64,000 nt of DNA from Phycisphaera sp. (GCA_016124975.1 WGMP01000013.1:1-64000), one strand, 5' to 3'. Positions 29,501-38,331 are shown, counted from the first letter of the stretch. Notes: a model not told the origin generated them from the sequence alone. Numbers and translations are program-made.

Positions 29501-29531
29501 GATCGGCGTCGCATTCGAGATGCAGTTCTGA
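26517..29531 (+). CDS. TonB-dependent outer-membrane receptor
   Basis: 1004 residues. A signal peptide (ILSTASIALAVASAASA) precedes a carboxypeptidase-regulatory-like beta sandwich (about 25-110; GTLRGFVSDKDFGGPVAGVA), then the plug (about 140-250; VIRGLPDRYVSAQLDGVRLP and GDASGGAINIDLKDIPE) and a 22-stranded barrel ending in Phe (VAFEMQF). It would import a bulky nutrient using TonB energy. The ATG at 26517 gives the clean signal peptide; an in-frame upstream GTG adds 26 residues that do not resemble one. A complete TonB energy module starts 63 bp downstream, which suggests a dedicated pair. The substrate is not readable; no metal or vitamin-B12 hallmark was seen. Confidence 0.93.
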   Translation: MLRPLHILSTASIALAVASAASAQQEGTLRGFVSDKDFGGPVAGVAVTVIETGAKVASDENGNFSVSLPAGRYTIVIVKEGFVRQVRTDVLVAEGQLATLEVELVGEYEDMDEFVVREIELGGGEAALLTLRLESPQLLDSVGAEILSRSGASDAAAALLLVPGASVQDGKYAVIRGLPDRYVSAQLDGVRLPTADAERRAVQLDQFPTAVIESVQVSKTFTPDQQGDASGGAINIDLKDIPEETSIQLKLQAGFNSQVYSREDFLSYRGGGISQWGNKHDRDIPFDIIGESWPGAVGTETRHAPSDYKWSASGGGKWEADDGVKVGGFASVFYDRDNSFYDNGVEDSWFVNPVYGTVPEYSQGAPGILAFQSSLLDVTQASQSVQWGGLTAFGVETENHTIGVAILYTRLAVDTATLATNTRGKEYFAGPSFDWTFTGFITEPLPDYDPTNPSSIANTDLLEVSPYQRLETLNYTETITTSAILKGEHRLLLGEDSEDDAELAPILDWRLSASEAVFDQPDKTQFSSYWLPPSDYIDPSLPGIWLALRPAENINLGWAQHIWQRITEDSMQLAANLKLPFEVETERRGYLKFGLFHDQVRRSYDQETFTNGGDTNNSYIGAFDDPWSARFPDEDHPIVASTFDVDYDGNQRVSALYGMIDMPLGEEFNLIGGVRFESTTLLTEVYGEEGATWFPPGALAPITFDSDPTAANVDFAQNDALPSLGLQWQATEDLVLRAAWSRTVARQTFRELTPILQQEYLGGPLFIGNPELEMSGLTNYDLRADYTPFEGWLFSGSWFYKAIERPIEYAQFNAPQNFIYTTPLNYPKGTMVGLELEARVKMEAIDERLKGLAFGTNATFIRSTVYLPEDEVEDLAAIGFPESTRPMTGAPDFLFNINATYDIEETGTQIGLFYTLQGDTLEAGAGIARENFVPSIVARPYGTLNFTFQQSILEHWKVFFQAKNILNPEIQTVYRSEYIGGDILNTSYTAGVDFAIGVAFEMQF

Positions 29532-29594
29532 CGGCACCCGCGCGCCCAAGCGGCCAGCACGAACGGCCAGCACCGACCCACACGGAACCACGCC

Positions 29595-30410
29595 ATGCCT
29601 GAACTCCCACGAAATCTCCGCCTCTTCCGCGCCGCTGCATCGATCGCCGCGGTGGCCACGCTCGCCGCGATTCCCGCGTTCGCCGACGACACGCCCGTCT
29701 CCGAGCGGATCGGCGGCATGCGCGATGCGTTCGATCGCTGGGTCGAGACGCGCCGCGTGATCTCGGAGGAGACGCGCGACTGGACGCTCGGCAAGGACAT
29801 GCTCGACTCGCGCCTCGACATCCTGCGGCGCGAGCTCGCTGCGGTGCGGGAGAAGATCGCCGAGAGCGAGCGCTCGACGACCGACGCCGACAGGCGCACG
29901 GCGGAACTGGCGGCCCAGCGCGATGCGCTCCGTGCGGCGAGCGCCGAGCTCGCGTCGACGGCGGCCGCGCTCGAGACCCGCACGAAGGCGCTCGTGGCGC
30001 GCCTGCCCGACCCCATCCGCGACAGGATCAAGCCGCTCTCGCAGCGGCTTCCCGCCGATCCCGCCGCGTCCGAACTTCCGCTCTCGACGCGCTTCCAGAA
30101 CGTGGTCGGACTCGTGAACGAGGTGAACAAGTTCAACCGCGAGATCACCGTGACGAGCGAGATCCGCGCGCTTCCCGATGGAACGAGCGCCGAGGTGACC
30201 GTCGTCTACCTCGGCCTCGCACAGGCCTACTACACGGGCGGCAACGGCCGCATCGCGGGCTTCGGCGCGGCCACCGCCGACGGCTGGACCTGGACCCCCG
30301 CGAACGAGGCTGCGCCGCAGGTCGCGCGTCTCGTCGCGATCCTCAAGAACGAGAGTCCCGCCGAGTTCGTCCTTCTTCCCCTCGGTGCCGCCGCGGCAAA
30401 GAGCAACTGA
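29595..30410 (+). CDS. DUF3450 periplasmic protein of the TonB2-type module
   Basis: 271 residues. A signal peptide (SIAAVATLAAIPAFA) leads into a coiled coil (about 60-135) and a C-terminal beta domain (ITVTSEIRALPDGTSAEVTV, then VYLGLAQAYYTGGNGRIAGF). This is the DUF3450 pattern. In Vibrio and Shewanella relatives the gene heads the ttpC-exbB2-exbD2-tonB2-TPR operon, the same order as here. Its role is not established; it probably assists the periplasmic side of the energy complex. It lies 21 bp before the ttpC-like gene. Confidence 0.88.
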   Translation: MPELPRNLRLFRAAASIAAVATLAAIPAFADDTPVSERIGGMRDAFDRWVETRRVISEETRDWTLGKDMLDSRLDILRRELAAVREKIAESERSTTDADRRTAELAAQRDALRAASAELASTAAALETRTKALVARLPDPIRDRIKPLSQRLPADPAASELPLSTRFQNVVGLVNEVNKFNREITVTSEIRALPDGTSAEVTVVYLGLAQAYYTGGNGRIAGFGAATADGWTWTPANEAAPQVARLVAILKNESPAEFVLLPLGAAAAKSN

Positions 30411-30431
30411 CGCGAGTCTCGGAGAACACCC

Positions 30432-31994
30432 ATGCGCCTCTTCCTTTCATCGCTCGCCCCAGTTCTCGCGCTCTCGCTTGCGCTTCCCGCGGTCTCCGCG
30501 GCGCCGCAGGACGGAGCGTCTCCCGCGAACGCGCCTGAGTCCGCTCCGCCCGCACCGCGCTTTGACGACGCAGAGTCCGACATGCAGCGCAAGGTCGAGG
30601 AGAGCCTCGCCGAGCTCGCCGCGCTGCGCGAGCGGATCGCGGCGGAGAAGCTTCCGCTCGTGCGCGAGCTCGCGAGGCTCGAGCAGGAGATCGTCGCCTC
30701 GCGCGCCGAGTTCCAGCAGGTCACGAACCTGCTTGCGACGCGCACGCTCGACCTGACGAAGCTCAGCTCCGAGATCAAGTCGCGCGAGGAGGAGGTCGGC
30801 TACCTCTCGACGCTCCTCGAGGAGTACCTTCGCAACTACGAGTCGGGCCTCCACATCACCGAGCTCCAGCGCGACCGCGCCGACCTTGAGAAGGTGCGCC
30901 TCGCCGCCGAGAACGAGGAGCTTCCGCGCAAGGGGCTCTTCGTGATCCAGGCCGACATGCTCGCGAAGAGCATCGAGCGCCTCCACGCGAGCTTCGGCGG
31001 CGCGCGCTTCGCCGGCTCGGCGGTCGATGCGACGGGCACCTTCACCGAGGGCACCTTCTTCCTCGCTGGTCCCGCTGCGCTCTTCCGCAGCGCCGACGGA
31101 GCGAAGGTCGGCACCGCCGAGCAGCGCCTCGGTTCGCTCGAGCCTTCGCTGACGGCCTTCGAGGCACCCGAGCTCGTGGCCACGGGCGGCGCGTTCGTCG
31201 AGGGGAAGGGCGGCGCGATGCCGTTCGACCCAACGCTCGGCATGGCGCACAAGATCGCGGAGACCGAGGAGACGCTGCTCGAGCACATCAAGAAGGGCGG
31301 GCCGATCATGGTGCCGATCTTCGCGCTCGCGGGCGCGGCGCTCCTGGTCGCGCTGTACAAGTGGATCACCATGTTCTTCGTGCGCATGCCGTCCGAGCGG
31401 CGCGTGCGCGAGGTGCTCAAGGCCGTCGCTGCGGGCGACAAGTCCGTCGTCACAAGCCTCGCGGGAAGGATGAAGGGGCCAATGGGCCGCATGCTCTCCT
31501 CGGGCGCGCAGGCGCTCGGCGCGCCGCGCGAGGTCATCGAGGAGCAGATGTTCGAGGTCATGCACCGGACGCAGCTGCGCATGCAGTCGATGCTGCCGTT
31601 CGTGGCGATCTCCGCCGCCGCGGCGCCGCTCCTCGGCCTCCTCGGCACCGTGACGGGCATCATGAACACCTTCAGCATGATCGAGATCTACGGCACGGGC
31701 GACGTGAAGACGCTCTCGGGAGGCATCTCCGAGGCGCTCATCACCACCGAGTACGGCCTCATCGTCGCGATCCCGTCGCTCCTCCTCCATGCCTATCTCT
31801 CGTCGAAGGCGCGCAAGATCGCAAACCGCATGGAGACCACCGGCATCGCGTTCCTGAACGAGGCGATGCGCCGCGAGCTGGGCGCGCGGTCCGCGGCCGC
31901 GGCGGGCGCGACGGTTGCCGCCGCCCCCGTGGCGGAAGCAGCGACGGTTGCGTCCGCGCCCGCGAAGTCCGAGCCACCTGCCCCTGTCGCGTAA
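30432..31994 (+). CDS. ttpC: TtpC-like MotA/TolQ/ExbB proton-channel protein with periplasmic N-terminal domain
   Basis: 520 residues. A signal peptide (LALSLALPAVSAA) is followed by a periplasmic coiled coil (about 40-200) and then a MotA/TolQ/ExbB core from about residue 275. The core's membrane helices are GPIMVPIFALAGAALLVALY, MLPFVAISAAAAPLLGLLGT and TTEYGLIVAIPSLLLHAYLS. TtpC is the extra component needed by Vibrio TonB2 systems. An Ala/Pro tail closes it. GGAG lies 7 nt before the ATG. It would act in the inner membrane with the following ExbB, ExbD and TonB. Confidence 0.9.
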   Translation: MRLFLSSLAPVLALSLALPAVSAAPQDGASPANAPESAPPAPRFDDAESDMQRKVEESLAELAALRERIAAEKLPLVRELARLEQEIVASRAEFQQVTNLLATRTLDLTKLSSEIKSREEEVGYLSTLLEEYLRNYESGLHITELQRDRADLEKVRLAAENEELPRKGLFVIQADMLAKSIERLHASFGGARFAGSAVDATGTFTEGTFFLAGPAALFRSADGAKVGTAEQRLGSLEPSLTAFEAPELVATGGAFVEGKGGAMPFDPTLGMAHKIAETEETLLEHIKKGGPIMVPIFALAGAALLVALYKWITMFFVRMPSERRVREVLKAVAAGDKSVVTSLAGRMKGPMGRMLSSGAQALGAPREVIEEQMFEVMHRTQLRMQSMLPFVAISAAAAPLLGLLGTVTGIMNTFSMIEIYGTGDVKTLSGGISEALITTEYGLIVAIPSLLLHAYLSSKARKIANRMETTGIAFLNEAMRRELGARSAAAAGATVAAAPVAEAATVASAPAKSEPPAPVA

Positions 31995-32012
31995 GCCGCG
32001 AGGCACGATCCG

Positions 32013-32645
32013 ATGTCGATCGACTTCTCCATGTTCAGCCCCGAAACGGCCGCGTTCCTCGAGCGCGCGGTCGAGATCTTCGAGACGGGCGGCCTCGCGA
32101 TGGGCCCGATCGGCGTCGTCGCGTTCCTGATGTGCGCGCTCGGGTCGAATGTGTGGCTCTCGATGACCTTCTCGGGGATGCGCCGCCGCTCGCGACGCAA
32201 GCTCGAGCGCTGGACGGCGCAGCCCGAGTTCGCCCGCGGTCCGCTCGGCGCCGTCGTCGCGCACGCGATGCGCGGCGGCTCGCCCGACGCGGCGTCGCTG
32301 ACCTTTGCCGAGTACCGCGCCTCTGAGCTCGATCCGTTCGAGCGGCAGCTCCGCTTCATGAAGATCTGCATCGGCGCGGCGCCGCTCCTCGGTCTCCTCG
32401 GGACCGTGACGGGCATGCTCGCGACCTTCGCAGCGCTCTCGTCGGGTTCAGGGGGCGAGCAGACGATGCAGGACATCGCGAAGGGCATCTCCGAGGCGCT
32501 CGTCACCACGGAGGCGGGCCTCGTGGTGGCGCTGCCCGGGCTCTTCTTCCACTACTACCTCTCGAGGAAGCTCCGCGGTTTCGAGCGGTTCCTCGAGGAG
32601 ACCGAGCACTTCTGCCGCCAGAGGCTGCGCCTCGCCGCCGCGTGA
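32013..32645 (+). CDS. exbB: Biopolymer transport protein ExbB
   Basis: 210 residues with three membrane helices (about 27-50, 112-135, 155-175) and the MotA/TolQ/ExbB core: GAAPLLGLLGTVTGMLATFA and SEALVTTEAGLVVALPGLFF. It forms the pentameric proton channel around ExbD. It starts 18 bp after the ttpC-like gene and ends 22 bp before exbD. Confidence 0.95.
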   Translation: MSIDFSMFSPETAAFLERAVEIFETGGLAMGPIGVVAFLMCALGSNVWLSMTFSGMRRRSRRKLERWTAQPEFARGPLGAVVAHAMRGGSPDAASLTFAEYRASELDPFERQLRFMKICIGAAPLLGLLGTVTGMLATFAALSSGSGGEQTMQDIAKGISEALVTTEAGLVVALPGLFFHYYLSRKLRGFERFLEETEHFCRQRLRLAAA

Positions 32646-32667
32646 ACGCACGCAAGGAACGAACGAC

Positions 32668-33078
32668 ATGGGACGATTCAGGAGTTCATCCACGACAGGC
32701 GGCGACGAGCCGAGCATCGACCTCGGCCCGATGCTCGACTGCGTGTTCATCCTGCTCATCTTCTTCATCGTGACCACGACCTTCGTCGACGAGACGGGCG
32801 TCGAGGTGGACAAGCCGCAGGCCGCGTCCGCGGTACAGCTCGAGAAGACAAGCATCATGCTCGCCATCACGAAGAAGGGCGAGGTCGTCTATGGCGGCCG
32901 CGAGATCGGCGTGAACGGCGTGCAGACGCTTGTCAAGCGCATGATCGCCAAGGAGCAGGTGCCCGTGATCATCCAGGCCGACAAGGAGGCTCCAGCTGGA
33001 CTCCTCGTGCGCGTCCTCGACGAGTCGAAGCTGGCGGGCGCGACCAAGGTCAGCGTCGCGAGCGCGAAGAACCGGTGA
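32668..33078 (+). CDS. exbD: Biopolymer transport protein ExbD
   Basis: 136 residues. A single membrane helix (about 20-42: IDLGPMLDCVFILLIFFIVT) carries the conserved Asp (LDCVF) that conducts protons, followed by the periplasmic ExbD/TolR domain (VIIQADKEAPAGLLVRVLDE). AAGGA lies upstream of the ATG. Its stop overlaps a possible GTG start of tonB. Confidence 0.95.
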   Translation: MGRFRSSSTTGGDEPSIDLGPMLDCVFILLIFFIVTTTFVDETGVEVDKPQAASAVQLEKTSIMLAITKKGEVVYGGREIGVNGVQTLVKRMIAKEQVPVIIQADKEAPAGLLVRVLDESKLAGATKVSVASAKNR

Positions 33079-33104
33079 ACCAAGCAGGAACCCCGCAGAA
33101 CGCC

Positions 33105-33785
33105 ATGACGACGCGACGCAAGGCATCCTTCCTGAAGACCGCGCTGATCCGCAGCCTCGCTGCGGCTGCGGGGCTTGCGCTGTCGGTCGGGCTCTTCCTG
33201 CTGCTCCCGTTCCTCGAGCGGATCACCTCGGACCGGGACCTCGACCTCATGGTGCAGGCCGTGAACACGGCGCAGGTGCCGCCTCCGCCGCCTCCGATCG
33301 AAGAGGAGGAGGAGGAACCCGAGCCCGAGCCCGAGGAGCCAGAGCCGCCGAAGCTCGCCGAGGAGGCGCCGCCGCTTGATCTCGCGCAGCTTGAGCTCGC
33401 GTTGAACCCGGGAATGGGCGGCGGGGGCGCAGGCGACTTCGCGGTGACGCTCCCTGTCGGCGGTGGCGCGTCGGAGGAGGACGGTGGCGTCGACGCGCTC
33501 TTCTCACTCTCCGACCTCGATCAGAAGCCGCGCATCATCTACGACGTGCAGCCGCAGTTCCCGCCGGCCCTGAAGAAGCTCGCGCCTGCGACCGTGTACA
33601 TCGTCTTCATCGTCGACCAGCGGGGACGCGTCGAGAACCCGATGGTCCAGAGCTCGACGGACTCCTCGTTCGATGCGCCCGCGCTCGCGGCGGTGCGCCA
33701 GTGGCGGTTCGAGCCCGGGAAGCGCAACGGCGAGCCCGTGCGCTTCCGCATGCGCGTTCCCATCACCTTCCCGAAGCCAGGATGA
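33105..33785 (+). CDS. tonB: TonB energy transducer
   Basis: 226 residues from the ATG at 33105. One N-terminal membrane anchor (about 11-35) precedes a Pro/Glu-rich spacer (PPPPPPIEEEEEEPEPEPEE) and a C-terminal TonB domain (YDVQPQFPPALKKLAPATVY, VRQWRFEPGKRNGEPV). It transfers energy from ExbBD to the receptor. A GTG at 33075 overlapping the exbD stop is an alternative start adding 10 residues. Neither has a strong Shine-Dalgarno; the ATG gives the more usual basic N-terminus (MTTRRK). Confidence 0.92.
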   Translation: MTTRRKASFLKTALIRSLAAAAGLALSVGLFLLLPFLERITSDRDLDLMVQAVNTAQVPPPPPPIEEEEEEPEPEPEEPEPPKLAEEAPPLDLAQLELALNPGMGGGGAGDFAVTLPVGGGASEEDGGVDALFSLSDLDQKPRIIYDVQPQFPPALKKLAPATVYIVFIVDQRGRVENPMVQSSTDSSFDAPALAAVRQWRFEPGKRNGEPVRFRMRVPITFPKPG

Positions 33786-33866
33786 CGCGCGGCCCGCGCG
33801 AGAGCCGCACGAAGAAGTCACCCGCACGCCACGCCCGACCACGCCCGACCACGCAGGACAGCAACC

Positions 33867-35360
33867 ATGCACCCGAACCGATCCGACGCACCGAACACGG
33901 GCCTCTGCAGCACCTCTCTCCGCGCGCTCGCCTTCGCCTCCGCGTTCTCCGCGGCGTTCGCCTTCGTCGCGGAGGCCGACGCGCAGTCGTCGCGCTCGCG
34001 GAAGAAGCCCGAGGTGATCGTGGCGCCCGAGGTTCCCGCGCTTCCCGAAGACCAGCGCATTCCCCTCACCGACGCGCAGCGCGCCGTCTTCACGGACGAG
34101 CTCTTCGAGCGGCGTTTTCTCGAGAGCTACGCGGCGGAAACCGACATCGAGCCGAAGCTGTCGGAGCCCGAGCGCAAGATCATGGTCGAGGTGCTCAAGC
34201 TGATCCAGGGCGACAAGATGGCGGAGGCGGCGGCCTACATCGAGAAGAACCGCGCGGTCGCGATGAGCGCCTCGTTCGACTTCACGCTGGCGAACATCGC
34301 GTTCCAGGCCGAGGACTGGTCGCGCGCGGTCGACGAGTACACGAAGGCCGTGCAGAAGTTCCCGAAGTTCCGCCGCGCGTGGCGCAACCTCGCGCTCATC
34401 CACATCCGGAACGGCGACCTCGTGAAGGCCATCCCCTCGCTGACGAAGGTCATCGAGCTCGGCGGCGGCGACGCCACGATGTACGGCCTCCTCGGCTTCG
34501 CATACTCGAACACCGAGAAGCCGATCGCGGCGGAGAGCGCCTACCGCATGGCGATCCTGCTCGATCCCGCGACGCGCGACTGGAAGCTCGGCCTCGCCAA
34601 GAGCTTCTTCAAGCAGCGCCGCTGGCCCGACGCGGTCGCCCTCACCGCGGAGCTCATCGAGGAGACGCCCGACGCGGCCGACCTCTGGCTCCTGCAAGCG
34701 AACGCCTTCATCGGCATGGGCGAGATCATGAAGGCCGCGCAGAACTACGAGGTGGTCGACCGGCTCGGGAAGACCACCGTCGACAGCCTCAACATGCTCG
34801 GCGACATCTATGTGAACGAGGAGCTCTACGACCTCGCCGTCGGCTGCTACATGCGGGCGATGGAGCGCACGCCGCTCGGCGCCGCGGAGCGGCCGATCCG
34901 CGCCGCCAAGGTGCTCGTCGGCCGCGGCGCATCGATCGAGGCCGAGGCGCTCCTCGGGAAGGTCGAGTCGGTCTACGCCTCCGCGCTCTCGGAGACCGAG
35001 CGGAAGGACATCCTCAAGATGAAGGCGCGCATGGCGGTCGTGCGCGGCGCGGGCGAGGACGAGGCCCGCATCCTCGAGGAGATCGTGGCGATCGACCCGC
35101 TCGACGGCGAGGCGCTCATCCTCCTCGGCCAGTACAACGCCCGCGCGGGCGACGCGGAGAAGGCTGCATTCCTCTACGAGCGCGCCGCGAAGATCGAGAA
35201 GTTCGAGGCCGACGCCAAGGTGCGCCATGCGCAGCTCCTCGTCGGGCAGGGGAAGTACGCCGACGCGCTGCCGCTCCTGAGGAGCGCGCAGCAGCTGAAG
35301 CCGCGCGAGACGATCCAGCAGTACATGGAGCAGGTCGAGCGCGTGGCGCGCGGGCGGTGA
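33867..35360 (+). CDS. TPR protein of the TonB2-type module
   Basis: 497 residues. After a signal peptide (ALAFASAFSAAFAFVAEADA) there are about ten tetratricopeptide-like repeats, for example WSRAVDEYTKAVQKFPKFRR, AYSNTEKPIAAESAYRMAIL and AAFLYERAAKIEKFEADAKV. In Vibrio/Shewanella TonB2 operons a TPR gene closes the cluster in the same place, so a periplasmic scaffold or adaptor role is likely. It starts 81 bp after tonB; that gap contains a short 10-bp repeat (CCACGCCCGA, 33829-33854). Last gene of the block, followed by a tandem array. Confidence 0.88.
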   Translation: MHPNRSDAPNTGLCSTSLRALAFASAFSAAFAFVAEADAQSSRSRKKPEVIVAPEVPALPEDQRIPLTDAQRAVFTDELFERRFLESYAAETDIEPKLSEPERKIMVEVLKLIQGDKMAEAAAYIEKNRAVAMSASFDFTLANIAFQAEDWSRAVDEYTKAVQKFPKFRRAWRNLALIHIRNGDLVKAIPSLTKVIELGGGDATMYGLLGFAYSNTEKPIAAESAYRMAILLDPATRDWKLGLAKSFFKQRRWPDAVALTAELIEETPDAADLWLLQANAFIGMGEIMKAAQNYEVVDRLGKTTVDSLNMLGDIYVNEELYDLAVGCYMRAMERTPLGAAERPIRAAKVLVGRGASIEAEALLGKVESVYASALSETERKDILKMKARMAVVRGAGEDEARILEEIVAIDPLDGEALILLGQYNARAGDAEKAAFLYERAAKIEKFEADAKVRHAQLLVGQGKYADALPLLRSAQQLKPRETIQQYMEQVERVARGR

Positions 35361-35382
35361 CGCCGCGCGAGCGAGTCGGCGC

Positions 35383-35484
35383 GTCGTCCGGGCTTGTCGT
35401 GTGGGCTTGTCGTGTGGGCTTGTCGTCTGGGCTTGTCGTCTGGGCTTGTCGTCTGGGCTTGTCGTCTGGGCTTGTCGTCTGGGC
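35383..35484. repeat. 13-bp tandem repeat, almost 8 copies
   Basis: Seven complete 13-bp units of GTCGTSTGGGCTT (35383-35473) and an 11-bp partial copy (35474-35484). The array lies between the convergent TPR and ABC-F genes and is the only thing seen in that 167-bp gap. The period is not a multiple of three, so it is not coding. Confidence 0.93.
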
Positions 35485-35527
35485 GCGCGTCCCCGCGTCG
35501 CCGTGCGAGGTTCGACATGCGCGTCGG

Positions 35528-37402
35528 TCAGGCGCGCTTCGCCTCGAGCTCTTCCCAGCGCGCGTAGAGCCGCGTGACTTCGGCCTGCGCGGCGCCCGCC
35601 GCGTCGCACGCCTTCGCATAGGCCGCGTGGTCCGCGATCAGCTTCGGGTCGTTCAGCTTCGCCTCGAGGTCCGCGTGCCTCTTCTCGGCGGCCGCGATCG
35701 CGGCCTCCATGCCGTCGAACTCGCGCTGCTCGTTGTAGGAGAGCTTCTTCTTTGCGGGCGCCGCAGCGGACGCTGGAACGGCCGTTGCGGCGGGAGCAGC
35801 CCTTGCCGCAGCCGATGTCGCCCGCGCGGCGGCCTCCTCCGACTCGGCGAGTGCGCGGAGCGCCTGCGCGAGGCTCGAGACCACACGCGGCACGCGGTCG
35901 GGTGCGCCGAGCACCACGATGCGCGTCGCGAGCGCCTCGAGCATGGCGCGGTCGTGCGTGACGAGGAGCGTTGCGCCCGGGAATGTCTCGATCGCGTCCT
36001 CGAGCACCTCGAGCGTCGGGATGTCGAGGTCGTTGGTCGGCTCGTCGAGGACGAGGAGATCCGCGGTCTCCAGCATCATGCGCGCGACATGGGCCCGTGC
36101 GAGCTCGCCGCCCGAAAGCATCGACACCGACTGAAGGAGCTGTTCGTCGCGGAAGAGAAACCGCCGCGCCCAGCTCTTGATGTGCATCTCGCTGTCGCGG
36201 AAGCGCACCTTCTCGCCCGTCTGCGAGATCGCGTCCTGAAGGAGCGCGCCCTTCGGGAACTCCGCGCGCGTCTGCGACATCGTGACCGTGCGCGGCGCGG
36301 GGTCTGCAAGCCGCACGCGCCCCGCATCGGGCGCGAGTTCGCCCATGAGAACGCGCAGCAGGGTCGTCTTCCCAGAGCCGTTCGGCCCCATCAGCCCGAT
36401 GCACTCGCCGGGAGCCACGTCGAGGTCGAGCCCCTTGAAGAGGAGCTTCCCCCCGAGCGACTTCGTGATCCCTTCCGCCGAGAGAAGCAGGCGCGTCTTG
36501 CGTCCGCTCCCGGCGAAGTCGATGCCCGCGCTTCCCGCGTTGGCGGCGGCGTTGCGCGCGGAGAGCTCCGCCAGCTCGTCGCGGCGCTCGGCGCTGTCCG
36601 AGATGCGCGCCTCGCTCTTCGTGCGGCGGGCCTTGGCGCGGCGGCCGAGCCAGCGGTCGTCCTCGCGCACGGTGTTCGCGAGGGCCTGCTCCGCCTTGGC
36701 CTGCATCGCGAGGAACTCGACGCGCCGCCTGCGGAACTCGCTGTAGTTTCCGTCGACCGAGAGCGTGCCCTCGGGATAGGCGCGCGAGAGCTCGATGATG
36801 CGCGTCGCACAGTTCTCGAGGAAGACGCGGTCGTGCGTGACGAAGATCACGGCGCGCGCGCGCAGGTCGTGGCTCCCGCGCAGGAGGAAGTCCTCGAGCC
36901 AGGCGAGGCCCTCGACATCGAGGTGGTTCGTCGGCTCGTCGAGGTAGAGGAGGTCGGGCGTGCCGCCCGCAGACGCCAGCGCACACGCCACCGAGAGGCG
37001 CTTCTTCCAGCCGCCTGAGAGCGTGCTCGCGAGCGCGTCCATGCGCGCGTCGTCGAAGCCGATCTTGCCCAGGATCACGGTCGCGAGGACTTCGGCCTCG
37101 TGGCGGTCGCCGTGCGCACCCGCCGAACTGAGCGCCGCATCGGTCGCGGCGCCGAGGGCCGTCGCGCCTTCCGCGAACTCGTCGCGCTGCGGGACATAGA
37201 CGGAAACCGTGCCGCGCGGAGTCCGGATCTCACCCCGGTCGGGATCCTCGCGGCCCGCGAGCATGCGCAGGAGCGTCGACTTTCCCGCGCCGTTCGGCCC
37301 GATCATGCCGATTCGTTCACCTTCGTCGATCGAGACCGACACCCCGCGGAAGAGTTCGCGCAGGCCGTGGGACTTCGAGAGGCCTGTGGCGGTCAGGAGC
37401 AC
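35528..37402 (-). CDS. uup: ABC-F family ATPase, Uup-like
   Basis: 624 residues. Two fused ABC ATPase domains without membrane segments: Walker [10 protein letters not shown] and GPNGSGKTT, signatures LSGGWKKR and LSGGELAR, Walker [14 protein letters not shown] and [13 protein letters not shown]. The C-terminal 70 residues ([20 protein letters not shown] onward) form the Uup-type coiled coil. ABC-F proteins act on the ribosome or, for Uup, are tied to DNA recombination. The start is GTG at 37402, overlapping the CoA-transferase stop by 10 bp; no closer ATG exists before the first Walker A. Confidence 0.9.
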   Translation of the reverse strand: MLLTATGLSKSHGLRELFRGVSVSIDEGERIGMIGPNGAGKSTLLRMLAGREDPDRGEIRTPRGTVSVYVPQRDEFAEGATALGAATDAALSSAGAHGDRHEAEVLATVILGKIGFDDARMDALASTLSGGWKKRLSVACALASAGGTPDLLYLDEPTNHLDVEGLAWLEDFLLRGSHDLRARAVIFVTHDRVFLENCATRIIELSRAYPEGTLSVDGNYSEFRRRRVEFLAMQAKAEQALANTVREDDRWLGRRAKARRTKSEARISDSAERRDELAELSARNAAANAGSAGIDFAGSGRKTRLLLSAEGITKSLGGKLLFKGLDLDVAPGECIGLMGPNGSGKTTLLRVLMGELAPDAGRVRLADPAPRTVTMSQTRAEFPKGALLQDAISQTGEKVRFRDSEMHIKSWARRFLFRDEQLLQSVSMLSGGELARAHVARMMLETADLLVLDEPTNDLDIPTLEVLEDAIETFPGATLLVTHDRAMLEALATRIVVLGAPDRVPRVVSSLAQALRALAESEEAAARATSAAARAAPAATAVPASAAAPAKKKLSYNEQREFDGMEAAIAAAEKRHADLEAKLNDPKLIADHAAYAKACDAAGAAQAEVTRLYARWEELEAKRA

Positions 37403-38058
37403 GAGACCGTCCCGACCGACGCGGGGACGAGGATCTCGGCCGTCGTCTTCGCAAGCACTTCCTCGACGGTGACGCCCGGCGCGAGTTCCTTCAGCTCGAA
37501 GCGGCGGCGCGCCTTGTTCATCTCGAGGACGCAGAGCTCGGTGATCACCATGTCGATGCACTTCTGGCCCGTCAGGGGCAGCGTGCACTTCGGGATGATC
37601 TTCGACTCGCCTTTCTTGTTGACATGCTCCATGACCACGATCACGCGCTTCACGCCCGCGACGAGGTCCATGGCGCCGCCCATGCCCTTCACGAGCTTGC
37701 CGGGGATCATCCAGTTGGCGATGTCGCCTTCCTGCGAGATCTCCATGGCGCCGAGGATCGCGAGGTCGATGTGCCCGCCGCGGATCATGGCGAAGCTGTC
37801 GGCGCTCGAGAAGAACGAGTGGCCGGGCACGCCTGTCACCGTCTGCTTGCCCGCGTTGATGAGGTCGGGGTCGACCGCGTCCTCCTCTGGGAACGGTCCC
37901 ATCCCGAGCAGGCCGTTCTCCGACTGGAGCCACACCTGCATCCCCGCGGGCACATAGTTCGCGACGAGGGTCGGCATGCCGATCCCGAGGTTCACATAAA
38001 AGCCGTCGCGGAGTTCCTGCGCGGCGCGCCGGGCGATCTGGTTGCGGTCGAGGGGCAT
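37393..38058 (-). CDS. scoB: 3-oxoacid CoA-transferase subunit B
   Basis: 221 residues, standard for the B subunit of succinyl-CoA:3-ketoacid or acetoacetate CoA-transferase. The [13 protein letters not shown] segment and the catalytic-glutamate motif [10 protein letters not shown] (Glu about residue 47) are present. The enzyme is normally an A/B heteromer, but no A-subunit gene adjoins it: upstream is hicA and downstream the ABC-F gene. There is no Shine-Dalgarno; TATCAT lies 9 nt before the ATG. Confidence 0.93.
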   Translation of the reverse strand: MPLDRNQIARRAAQELRDGFYVNLGIGMPTLVANYVPAGMQVWLQSENGLLGMGPFPEEDAVDPDLINAGKQTVTGVPGHSFFSSADSFAMIRGGHIDLAILGAMEISQEGDIANWMIPGKLVKGMGGAMDLVAGVKRVIVVMEHVNKKGESKIIPKCTLPLTGQKCIDMVITELCVLEMNKARRRFELKELAPGVTVEEVLAKTTAEILVPASVGTVSCS

Positions 38059-38067
38059 AGGGCGGGG

Positions 38068-38073
38068 ATGATA
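38068..38073 (-). promoter_or_regulatory. Candidate -10 for scoB (leaderless), TATCAT
   Basis: TATCAT on the minus strand, 9 nt before the scoB ATG (38058) and 30 bp after the hicA stop. It would allow scoB to be transcribed apart from hicBA. Confidence 0.42.
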
Positions 38074-38103
38074 GGGCAGCGGCGGACGGCTGTCCGATGC
38101 GAT

Positions 38104-38331
38104 TCAACCGCCGCGAACGTCCACGAAGTCGCGCACGGGGACCCCGATGTCCTTTGCGATCTGGCGCAGCAATGCGGGCGCGATGTCGTGGGAGTGGTGC
38201 GGGACCGTCGTCGCCCGTCCGTCAGGGTGCCGATACTGGCGGTGAGAACCGAGCTGGCGCGCAAGCAGGAATCCCAGCACGAACAGTCTTGCCTCGACTT
38301 CGCGCGGCTTGAGTACTGGAACATCTCCCAT
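38104..38331 (-). CDS. hicA: HicA-family mRNA interferase toxin
   Basis: 75 residues, a typical HicA: a double-stranded-RNA-binding-like fold that cleaves mRNA. The family pattern is clear: KPREVEARLFVLGFLLARQL, then GSHRQYRHPDGRATTVPHHS with the catalytic His in GSH, then DIAPALLRQIAKDIGV. It lies 53 bp downstream of hicB on the same strand, so the antitoxin is made first, the reverse of many hicAB loci. Confidence 0.88.
   Translation of the reverse strand: MGDVPVLKPREVEARLFVLGFLLARQLGSHRQYRHPDGRATTVPHHSHDIAPALLRQIAKDIGVPVRDFVDVRGG

Noticed and set aside
26460..29591. 1043-codon open frame antisense to the TonB receptor
   Set aside because: Shadow of a clear receptor gene with signal peptide, plug and barrel on the other strand.
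33504..35527. Minus-strand open frame opposite tonB and the TPR gene, reading through the 13-bp array
   Set aside because: It overlaps two supported genes and its frame is kept open only by GC bias.
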